DNA of 19,102 nucleotides from NCBI GenBank assembly GCA_032164295.1, contig JAJHTX010000027.1, positions 1 through 19,102 of the forward strand. Direction: 5' to 3'. A program made the position numbers and the translations under genes. The DNA is from Inonotus obliquus (taxonomy: Eukaryota > Basidiomycota > Agaricomycetes > Hymenochaetales > Hymenochaetaceae). This document shows positions 1 to 7,639 of the stretch, piece by piece. The number at the start of each line of letters is the position of its first letter. Position 1 is the stretch's first letter. The notes under the pieces are model-generated. The model ran no database searches, was not told where the DNA came from, and saw only the letters and a list, made by a program, of their open reading frames with translations.

Positions 1-1803
1 TCAAAAATAAACTTAGCAAAACTCTCATTAACTTTATAAAGAGCAAGGCAATCAATTTCACAGTATTTATTCACTTCAAATTTAAGATTCCAATCTTTAT
101 TGGCAAAATCTTGCTTATAATTATTAAAGTCTTTTTCTGAAACATCGTTAAAAACCTCTAAATTAGGAACGGTACCTATATAATTTAGATTCTCTTTTTT
201 TACAAAACTATATGGAAAGATACTATTTAAGGTATCTATGTTAAAGTATTCAGCGAATTTTCTCAAATAAATTGGAAGTAATAAAAAATAATCTTTCAGA
301 TCAATTGAAAACTCCTTATTTGATCCAAATCTAATTTTTAGATTGATAAATTTACCATCTTTAATTATAGGATCTAAAACAATTCCAGGATAGTTAGCTA
401 TATGTTTTAATAAAAAAATTAAATCAAAATTACTAGAATTGTGAATATAAATATTTTTACTGGTATTTGTTTTAACTAACAAGTTTTTTAAAACATCGCA
501 AATAAGTTCTTTAACTGAACCATAGTCTGAAATGAAAAAAGATCTCGCTTTTAAACCATCGTAGTAAGATATACTTAAAAGATCTATTTTATTTTTAGAG
601 TTCAAAAAGGTCTCAATATCTAAAGTAATCATATTAAGGTTAAACTTTTTGTCTTTTCTTCCTTTAGAAATTTTTTCTTTAGGATTGAAAAGTTTTTCAA
701 AAATAAAATGTACTTTACCATTAATAATTTGATATGTTTTTTCATCAAATTTACGCTTGAATTCTTTTTCAGCACTATTAACTATAATATCTGTAAAATT
801 TTGCACTTTAGCGCCAGAGATGTTAGAGTATATTTCAATCTCTCTAGTATCTGAATCTACATAAGTGATTACAACTCGTCGACGTTAAATAGAATTAGTC
901 TCTAATTTTAAGTCTCCAACTTGTAAAGTTTTAGAGTCTAACCATTTACTTCTAGAACCCCTTGCCACATAGTTGGTATTTAAAGGGAGATTAGAAGGCA
1001 TTTATTTTCTGAAATCAATCTTTTCAAGTGCTTTAGCTGCAACTTTTTTATATTCTAATATAGATTTAAAATTAAGATATAATTCTTCACTTATTTGAGT
1101 ATAGTTAAAGAAGATATTATCAGCTCTTACTATTTTATAGTGACTATCTAACTTAGCATATTTATTGTTTAAATAATCGATGTAAGCCAATTGTGCTCCA
1201 GGTTCTGTTAAATCTAAAGGATAACGATTACCTAAAGTAAATCTATTACCGTTAATTAATTTAACGTTGGCTAAAACTGAAACATATTTTAAACCTTTCA
1301 CTTCAGAAAAAAAAATTTTTAGTTAGTTTAGTTAAATTTATTTAAGTTTCTAAAACAGGAAAAGCCAAATTAATAAATTTAAATTCAAATTTAGAAGCAT
1401 TAGTTGCAACGGAATAAATTCTTCTACCTAAACTAGTTCTTCTTAAGGGACTATACAGTCTTCTGCTTAAACCTTTTATGCTATTTTTGTAGCTTATATA
1501 ATTTTTAGTGTCGGACTCTGTATAAAAAATAATCAATTTATCACTGCTTTTTAGATTTAAATTTCTTAAGTTTAAAGAATCTAAAACATTTCTAATTAAA
1601 GTTTTAATTTCTTCTTTTTCTTTCCTGTTAATTAAGACTTCTCTAAATAAAAAAGTCGTTTCATTTTTTCTGTTAATACAGATTTTAATTTTAATTAAAC
1701 TACTTTTTAAAATATCTGTTCTTTTGAAAAAATTCTGTCTGTTTATTCTAATCATTCGATTAGTTACCTTCTCGGCTCTAAAAAGAATATCGTGTCGTTT
1801 CAT
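1..1803 (-). pseudogene. dpo: Plasmid-type family B DNA polymerase, copy A: N-terminal region plus exonuclease domain, broken, cut by the window edge
   Basis: Seen: the minus strand starts at ATG 1801-1803 (MKRHDILFRAEK) and reads to TAA 1342-1344. It resumes one frame over in 1301-1002, stops at TAA 1002-1004, then stays in the same frame through TAA 885-887 and on to base 1. The last ~295 codons hold the three 3'-5' exonuclease motifs: Exo I ITLDIETF (D, E; about 612-620), Exo II HNSSNFD (423-443) and Exo III YCEIDC (48-65). Known: this motif order is typical of protein-primed family B polymerases of fungal linear mitochondrial plasmids. The polymerase domain would lie beyond base 1. Lesions against copy B (18365-19102): GAA to TAA at 1342, and one extra A in the A9 run 1307-1315, giving a +1 shift. 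The other two TAAs lie where copy B is deleted or too diverged to compare. Inference: a decaying plasmid insertion. The polymerase and exonuclease assignment is firm; inactivity is likely. Confidence 0.88.
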
Positions 1804-2074
1804 GATTTATTTATTTTTTTTTGCCTTTAAGGCTTCTATTTATTCAAATATTTGGAAATTGTTTAATATTTAGTTATACCTAAGCAACCCGCATTACAGC
1901 ATCTTTAATAAAACAAAAGATAGCCATAGTTTCAGTATAAATTATTTTTACTAAAATAAAAATTTATTAAATTTAAGAAATTTCCTACGAAACAAACTGA
2001 TAAATCAAGTTTAGAAAATAAAATAGAGCAGTTTAAGGTCTTAAAAAGGACCCGCACAAGTTTTATTTCCAAAA

Positions 2075-2147
2075 CTAATTATAACTTAAACGGTAAATTA
2101 CTTAGCTTAAAACTAAACAATATTCGGTTTCAAATCCAATTACTGTT
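2075..2147 (+). other. Degenerate tRNA-like sequence (pseudo-tRNA)
   Basis: Seen: U8-A9 (2082-2083), a D-arm with a GGTA loop (2092-2095) and 3 of 4 stem pairs, an anticodon-type stem TTAG/CTAA enclosing the loop CTTAAAA (2106-2112; anticodon would be UAA), and a T-arm-like GGTTTCAAATCC. The acceptor strands do not pair and the variable region is short, so it is not a normal class II tRNA-Leu. The core matches 14522-14594 closely, including a shared TTAGCTTAAAA. Inference: a relic of a tRNA gene that also exists, less decayed, at the second site. Confidence 0.4.
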
Positions 2148-2223
2148 GAAAAAACAATCTGATCTCTTTTTTTAAATTAAACCTCAAATCTGGTGTAATT
2201 TTTGTATTTTTATTAAGATTCTT

Positions 2224-2378
2224 TATAAAAGGGGGTAAAGTTTAAAAAATTAAACTTACTAAAATTAAAATTTTGAAAAAAAAAACAAAATTTATAATCC
2301 TACCTTCTTACCAAGTATTAAGCCTAAAGCTTATATAAAATTGTTTTAACTTTATTAAAATTTTTATATAAAAGGGGG
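2224..2378. repeat. Two copies of TATAAAAGGGGG upstream of the nad2-fusion ORF
   Basis: The 12-base motif occurs at 2224-2235 and 2367-2378, both on the plus strand, 143 bases apart. G5 runs are rare in this AT-rich sequence. The second copy is 164 bases before the ATG at 2542. It could be a promoter or RNA-processing element, or chance; nothing in the sequence decides. Confidence 0.4.
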
Positions 2379-2541
2379 AAAAAAAAAAATAAAATTAAAA
2401 ATTTTTATATTTTTCTTAATAAAATTAAATTTTAACCCCTATAACTTATACTTTTTGGTTGTTTGATAATCTTTAAACAATTAAGTTAAAGAGAAAAAAC
2501 TTATATTTTGATTAGATTTAATTCTAATCTTAGGTTGAGCA

Positions 2542-3687
2542 ATGATTCTTATTAGTCTTTTAATTTTAATAGCTGCAACAGCTTTACATTCAAAACAGAC
2601 ACATCTTCCTCCTGCTTTCTTAACGAGAATAGCTGCTATATTTTTATTTTATTCCGGTGTATTAGCCTTTAATGCACTTTATATTCAGTCAATTGGATCA
2701 GGAATAGGAGTTTATAGTAGTATATTCCATGTCACAACAATATCTAAACATTTAGATATTTGTCCAATTTTCATTGGTTTTTTAATATTTTTTATTTTTA
2801 TTTTTAAATATGTTTATAAATATTTTTATATTAATAATATTAATCAAGTATTTAAAGAATTATATTTTAAATTTTGGAATATTTATTCTTCTATATTATC
2901 TTTACCAATGATTTATATTACTAAAAGTTTTAGAACATTAGCTTTATTGTTTACAATTACAATATTATCTATTTGTTTTAACTATTGCTTTATTTACAAT
3001 ATTAATCTTAATGTCGATTATAGCTATATACTAGTTACAGGTGCAATATTAAATTTATTATTTATTAAATTTAATTTAATTGTTAGAATCTTTAATGTTT
3101 TAGTTAAAACTACAATTTATTTTATTAAAAATAAAGATAATATCAGTAACAGTATTAAAATAAACTATTATTTATTTAACAGTATTTGCTTTTTAGTTTT
3201 AATTGGTTTAGTTAATTTATTAGAAACCAACTTAATTTCTTTTGATTTGAATATTGGTGAACAAGCTCAAATTTATACTTATTTGTTATCTGTAATATTT
3301 GCTTTAATTTATTTAGATCATACATTCAGTGATAATATTGAATACAATAAATTAAAAATGAGCAAATTAGGTAAAATATTAAGTACAGTATTTATTTTTT
3401 CTATTTCATATTCGTTCTTTTGCTATATTACAAATTTAGTTAATCCTATCTTATGTGAACCAGGTAGTGAGAATCAACAATCTAACAATCAAAATGTTGA
3501 AAATACTACTACTACTGTTAGTACAACTACTACTACTACTTCTACTACTTCTACTACAAATGATGCTAATATTCAAAATAATAATCAGTCTAGTAGTTCA
3601 AATGAAAGAATCAATTCAAATAGTAGTATTAATAATATAACTAATCAAATACTTAAACAACATTTAGAATCAAGTAAACTTTTATAA
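2542..3687 (+). CDS. Chimeric ORF: Nad2 N-terminus fused to an unknown membrane protein (orf381)
   Basis: Seen: intact 381-codon ORF from ATG to TAA. Residues 1 to about 73-85 read as the N-terminus of NADH dehydrogenase subunit 2, with the hallmark ALYIQSIGSGIGVYSSIFHV followed by TTISKHLDI. After about residue 85 the Nad2 likeness ends. The rest is a multi-span hydrophobic protein rich in Ile, Leu, Phe, Tyr and Asn. From about residue 305 (ILCEPGSENQQ) it becomes a hydrophilic Thr/Ser/Asn/Gln tail with Thr runs encoded by ACT repeats. Known: fungal Nad2 is about 500-600 aa and wholly membrane-embedded, with no such tail. Inference: a foreign, probably plasmid-derived, membrane ORF joined in frame to the duplicated or displaced 5' end of nad2, which supplies start codon and 5' context. 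It cannot be a working Complex I subunit. The rest of nad2 is not in this window. The function of the C-terminal part is not recognised. Confidence 0.82.
   Translation: MILISLLILIAATALHSKQTHLPPAFLTRIAAIFLFYSGVLAFNALYIQSIGSGIGVYSSIFHVTTISKHLDICPIFIGFLIFFIFIFKYVYKYFYINNINQVFKELYFKFWNIYSSILSLPMIYITKSFRTLALLFTITILSICFNYCFIYNINLNVDYSYILVTGAILNLLFIKFNLIVRIFNVLVKTTIYFIKNKDNISNSIKINYYLFNSICFLVLIGLVNLLETNLISFDLNIGEQAQIYTYLLSVIFALIYLDHTFSDNIEYNKLKMSKLGKILSTVFIFSISYSFFCYITNLVNPILCEPGSENQQSNNQNVENTTTTVSTTTTTTSTTSTTNDANIQNNNQSSSSNERINSNSSINNITNQILKQHLESSKLL
3505..3557 (+). repeat. ACT trinucleotide repeat coding Thr runs
   Basis: Imperfect (ACT)n/(TCT) tract inside orf381, read in frame as blocks of Thr broken by Ser and Val. 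The microsatellite makes the low-complexity tail of the protein and is a likely site of length change between strains. Confidence 0.85.
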
Positions 3688-4248
3688 TCCACTAGTAATC
3701 AAAACTTTCTAATAGATAATAATTCTTTAACAATAAAAACAAAAAAACAGAAAACAAAAAAACTAACAAAATTTAATACATAACTCAACTGTAAAAAACC
3801 AACAAAAACAAAAACAATTTTTTTATTATATAAGATATAGGGATTTTAGTCTTTCAAAAAATAAAAAACCAAAAAAGTAAAAAAAATAACAAAAAAAAGT
3901 GAACTAAAAAGTTCAGGTTAGCTGTCCAAAATAATAAGGCAATCTTAATTAATGTTAGGATTGTTTTACTTATTATTAAAAACTATTAGTCTAAAAATGT
4001 TCAGGATTGTTTTTTATAACTTTGAATGACTAACCCTATTCGCGGTGCGATAAAAAGCACACAAATTTGTTAGTTTTTTTATTACAGTTGAGTTATGTTT
4101 TAAATTTGGGTTTAGGTAAAGGGTTACAAACTAATAAAATAATTATTTAATTTATTTTAATTTAAATTAATTATTTTAATTTAGGTGTTTATTTAAAATT
4201 ATTAGTAAGTTTATTAACTTGAGCTAATTATTCTTCATTTGTTATAAA
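3688..4248. other. Non-coding spacer with inverted repeats
   Basis: There is no plausible ORF. It contains the 24-base inverted repeat listed separately, small hairpins (GAAC/GTTC at about 3901-3914; GTGC/GCAC at about 4045-4060) and two related stretches AGGATTGTTTT (about 3957 and 4002). It lies between converging genes: orf381 on plus and orf173 on minus. Confidence 0.6.
3771..4105. repeat. 24-base inverted repeat flanking a 287-base segment
   Basis: Bases 3771-3794 and the reverse complement of 4082-4105 match at 23 of 24 positions, with the perfect core CATAACTCAACTGTAA. The enclosed segment has no ORF. I see no clear target-site duplication outside the arms. It could be a mini inverted-repeat element, the trace of a plasmid terminal repeat, or a very large stem. 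Confidence 0.7.
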
Positions 4249-4770
4249 TTAATATTCAAGTATTAAATCAACTGATGTACCATATTTAAAGGTCTCAATT
4301 TCAAAACAGTAATCACTAATTAATTTAGACAAATAACAAGTTAGATCTAAATTTTGTTTCTCCTCGAATAAATCAACAGGAACATTACTAATAAACAATT
4401 GATTTTTATAATTATCGAGTGCTACATAAAAAGGGAACTCGTGATAATAACCAGCAATAGTTTTAGTACTACAAGATTTCACTCTAATATTTAATAAAAT
4501 ACCCATAAAAACAACTTCCTCTCCATCCTCATCAATTACCGGTTGAACAGCTAAACTTCACTGTTCACTAGTTAAGAAGAAAAATTTGAAAAGAGTTTTA
4601 TGTGGAAAATCATAATCATTAAAGTTATTAATGTGATAATATATACTAAAACTATTAAGTGGGAAAGATTTATTATTAACTAAAACAATAATATTACTAA
4701 ATTTAATTTTATTAAGTAAATCAATTAATTTAGAAATAAAATTATTAAATAAAAATTTTAACTTTTTCAT
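4249..4770 (-). CDS. Unknown 173-aa protein with one in-frame TGA (orf173)
   Basis: Seen: from ATG 4768-4770 (MKKLKFLFNNFISKL) the frame runs to TGA at 4558-4560, then continues without another stop to TAA at 4249-4251. Sequence after the TGA reads like protein (AVQPVIDEDGEEVVF, then AGYYHEFPFYVALDNYK), so the TGA is plausibly Trp, as in the mould mitochondrial code (table 4). Read with TGA as stop it splits into 70- and 85-aa pieces. The product is mostly hydrophilic with aromatic-rich stretches; I recognise no family. It lies downstream of orf296 on the same strand, with 115 bases between. Odd: the only tRNA-Trp seen in the window has a CCA anticodon, which should not read UGA, so this may instead be a pseudogene. 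Confidence 0.6.
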
Positions 4771-4885
4771 AAAGATTAAAAATAAAATTTTATATTTTTA
4801 ATATTACTACTATTTAGTTTATACACATATCTATTAGTACGGAAGGTGTACTCCAAACCTTGAAGATTTAAAAAGCTCTAAAACT
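4771..4885. other. Short spacer between orf296 and orf173
   Basis: 115 bases with no ORF. The small gap between two same-strand ORFs fits a shared transcript, but no promoter or terminator is visible. Confidence 0.5.
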
Positions 4886-5776
4886 TTAAATAAATAAATT
4901 ATATTCATTATATAAATGGTTTAAAAAATTAATATAATGATTAAAACTTAAAACTATAACCTCAAAATTATTATTATTAATAAAATTTTCAGTTACAGTA
5001 AATTTAAAGACTTGATCATAACTATAATCATTAAAGTTGTAAAGGTAATTATCTTTAATGCTTTTTAATTTAATATTTTGATCATAAACTTTACCAAATT
5101 TAGTTAAATGTGTAAAATTATCTTGATCTTTATAAAAATATTTAGTTAAATACTCTTTACAATTAGCAAAATATACTTTACATTTAACTAAAAAGTGATA
5201 CAGACTAAGAGTCCAACTTTTGTCAATCGGATATTTACTAGGAGAGGGTAAATTTAAGAATAAATACTGAGCAATAAGATTTTTCATCTCAATAGCAATA
5301 GTAAAAATGTTTTTAGCATTACCAACACTAGCAAACCACAATAGAGCTAAAGTAGAACAAACAGTAATCGTACTAATTTTGATAAAAGATTTAATAATCG
5401 TATTGAAAATAAGAAGAAAAGCATTAAAAACAATCCAATTAATAGCTTTTTTGATACCAAATTGGAAGTTTACACCATTAGCTATAATTTTATTTAATTC
5501 AGGTTTTAGAACTAACTCGAGAATACCCCAAGCAATAGGGTTATAATTATAAATAATTTTAGACAAAGAAGTTAAATTAATTACACCAAAAATGTATCTT
5601 CTAATATTTAATAAAATTAAAACTCCATTAGTAAAACCAACGTTAGTAATTGCAAAACTAGCAAAACTCCATAAAGCTTTATAAACAGAAGAATTATTTA
5701 CGACAGAAATAACAAAAGGTCTAAGTAGAACTTTTGCTAATGAAAAAATAGGATAAATATAATATCTTAAAGGCAC
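4886..5776 (-). CDS. Unknown multi-span membrane protein (orf296)
   Basis: Seen: 296-codon open frame. A TAA lies just upstream, so the start must be close to GTG 5774-5776 (MPLRYYIYPIFSLAKVLLRP); the first ATG is at about residue 164. Several hydrophobic segments fill residues 1-60, 75-95, 115-150 and 155-180. The last ~110 residues are polar and rich in Tyr, Asn, Phe and Lys. All five Trp codons are TGG. I recognise no family. It sits between orf290 (upstream) and orf173 (downstream) on the same strand. Inference: a membrane component of a plasmid-derived gene set. Antisense frames inside it are shadows. Confidence 0.65.
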   Translation of the reverse strand: MPLRYYIYPIFSLAKVLLRPFVISVVNNSSVYKALWSFASFAITNVGFTNGVLILLNIRRYIFGVINLTSLSKIIYNYNPIAWGILELVLKPELNKIIANGVNFQFGIKKAINWIVFNAFLLIFNTIIKSFIKISTITVCSTLALLWFASVGNAKNIFTIAIEMKNLIAQYLFLNLPSPSKYPIDKSWTLSLYHFLVKCKVYFANCKEYLTKYFYKDQDNFTHLTKFGKVYDQNIKLKSIKDNYLYNFNDYSYDQVFKFTVTENFINNNNFEVIVLSFNHYINFLNHLYNEYNLFI

Positions 5777-5862
5777 GATTTAAATTTTAAATTTTGTCAT
5801 ATTACAAATGTTCAGAAAATATCTTGTAAAAAACTCTCTCTCTTCTATTTAAGTTTAATCAC

Positions 5863-6903
5863 TTACACAACATTAGAACCAGAAGATGGCGGATTACTCT
5901 TGCGTACTCCTATTTTGCGGTTACCTCTTACGGAACCAGAACTGGCTGCTTCATTTCTAATAGCTCTTTCTAATCTCTCATGCAATTTTCCACCTTTAAA
6001 TTCACTTGTAGGTTTTTTACTTAGTTATCGTTACCATCTTTCTATCTTTGCATTCATTCCAGCTTGATGTGAACGATCTAAAGCTAATTCTCGTCTATAA
6101 TTTTTCCACCAATTAGTTATAGGAGAAAAAATACCTGTCTCATTTGGTTTTGGTGTTGAACTAGGATAAGTTATAGAAGGAAGGGTTGAACCGCTACAAC
6201 TAGGTTCAGTAGGAGGTCTAGGTATAGAGTTATTAGGATCAGTAGCCGGTCTGGGTAATCTATTAGAACCAATTCCCATTTTTCTTTTTAATAAATTAAA
6301 AACACTTTTAACCCCTCTAATTGTTTTTTTCGGTAAATCATAAACAAATTTTTTAGGTTTGTCCCAAAATATTGTTTTAGGAATTTTCCAAAGTACAACA
6401 TGAGGTACTTCAATTAAAATATCAAAAGTTTTTTGTAAAATAGGAGTTAAATCATCATAATTGTAGTATCCAATGTACATGAAACCTAATATTGCAGCTA
6501 CACCAGTAATAATAAGTATAGTTTTATATGATAAATAACTAGATTTAGCTTTAGGCTGTATATCATCAAGTTTCCCACTCTCAGATAGTGAGCCATAAGC
6601 CTCTTTAGCATGTGAATAAATAGATTTTTTATTTTCTTTAATATGATCTTTAATTTGATTATTAAATTTATCAAAATTAGTATTATCAACATTATGTTTA
6701 ATATCATTTAAATAATTAATAAATATTTTAAATAAATTTCTAATAATAGAATAAATTTTATTGGTTAGATCAAACATTACATCTTTAAAGAAATAGAAAC
6801 ATCCAAATATTAAAACTAAGGCTAAAACCCAAGTAAGTTGGTGATTAATTTCCATTATTTGAGCAAGATAAATAATAATAGCAGTAAAAAATGTTTGTAA
6901 CAA
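5863..6903 (-). CDS. Unknown membrane-anchored Pro-rich protein (orf290) with a possible 53-codon continuation past two TAA codons
   Basis: Seen: open frame to TAA 6031-6033. The longest version starts at TTG 6901-6903; the first ATG is 6853-6855 (MEINHQLTWVLAL), giving about 274 aa. There is a hydrophobic segment near the N-terminus and another around residues 128-150 (TILIITGVAAILGFMYIGYY), then a Pro/Ser/Thr-rich stretch (RLPRPATDPNNSIPRPP) and a basic end. After TAA, CGA and a second TAA (6025-6027) the same frame stays open to TAA 5863-5865 and reads like protein (KGGKLHERLERAIRNEAASS). Inference: either a gene shortened by recent stops or a separate tiny gene without an ATG. All Trp codons are TGG. 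Family not recognised. First in a three-ORF minus-strand run. Confidence 0.62.
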
Positions 6904-7639
6904 CTAAAGTTTTAATTAATATTCTTGAAATAGAATAATATAACAATAAATATTTTTTACTAATTATAAACATATTTTTCTGTAAAATTAACTAATGATT
7001 TAATAAAAATAGTTACTTTGTTTTTTAAATCTAGAAATGAGACAAATTTAGTTCGCTCACAGGCGCATTAGTCTTATAAGCTCTATTATAGTAAAGTAAA
7101 CAATACCCCCTGTATATTGCCAGCCTTAACTTAACAACTATTAATATTATTAATAGTTTATTTGCTATAGTCGTTATTCGAAATAAATTTGCCAATAAAA
7201 GTCATCGAGTGTCTGACTCGTCTATTGTTATTAACAGTAGTAAAAATAAAACTGGATTAATTAGCAAAATTAATAAAACTATTACTAACATTTAAATTAA
7301 ATTAATTACAAAACAGTAAAATTTTTATTAATTATTTAAACTTGATTATTATTTTGTTCTGTTGTACTTTAAACTTTTAAAGCTAGATATTTTATTATTG
7401 TTACAAAAGTGTAATTATACAATTATATTTATAAGTGTTCTTAAGTGTTATTAAGCATATATTAGTGTTAATATAGTTTATATTGAACATAAATTAGTGT
7501 TATTAATTGTTACTACGTATATACTAGTGTTAATAAAGTGTTTTAGAACAAATATAAGTGTTTATAAGAGATAATAAATATTGCTAAACGCATATAAAAT
7601 ATTAAAAAAAGAAAGTAACAATTCTTTTTTTATAAAAAA
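6904..7639. other. Intergenic region upstream of rns
   Basis: Between the start of orf290 (minus) and the start of rns (plus). It contains a weak 66-codon open frame without ATG (7095-7295) that I do not call, and the AGTGTT repeat array (7434-7562). Divergent transcription units begin on either side, so promoters for both are expected here. Confidence 0.55.
7434..7562 (+). promoter_or_regulatory. Seven phased AGTGTT repeats upstream of rns (candidate promoter/binding array)
   Basis: AGTGTT occurs at 7434, 7444, 7464, 7496, 7526, 7537 and 7557, all on the plus strand. Steps are 10, 20, 32, 30, 11 and 20 bases, close to multiples of one helical turn. The last copy lies in ATATAAGTG (7552-7560), which resembles the yeast mitochondrial promoter consensus ATATAAGTA (known), about 80 bases before the rRNA. 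Inference: promoter elements or sites for a DNA-binding protein facing one side of the helix. Confidence 0.5.

Larger units (their letters stand above)
1804..2541. other. Non-coding spacer between the dpo copy and the nad2-fusion ORF
   Basis: I see no ORF that reads like a protein. It holds a degenerate tRNA-like stretch (about 2075-2147) and two copies of the 12-mer TATAAAAGGGGG (2224-2235 and 2367-2378) in homopolymer-rich sequence leading to the plus-strand ORF at 2542. Confidence 0.6.

Noticed and set aside
885..1344. Idea that TAA is read as a sense codon such as Tyr
   Set aside because: The one TAA that can be aligned (1342) faces a Glu codon (GAA) in copy B, which fits mutation rather than reassignment; rps3 and atp8 end normally with TAA.
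3455..3640. 61-aa plus-strand ORF with Leu runs
   Set aside because: Out-of-frame reading of the ACT repeat in orf381.
2542..3687. Calling this ORF nad2
   Set aside because: Only the first ~75-85 residues match Nad2; the remaining three quarters do not, and the tail is hydrophilic.
5307..5546. 79-aa plus-strand ORF
   Set aside because: Shadow of orf296 on the opposite strand, with no independent features.
6498..6707. 69-aa minus-strand ORF
   Set aside because: Out-of-frame shadow of orf290; Leu/Ile-rich text typical of AT-rich DNA.
7095..7295. 66-codon open frame on the plus strand
   Set aside because: Reads somewhat like protein but has no ATG and no motif I recognise; length is within chance for this composition.
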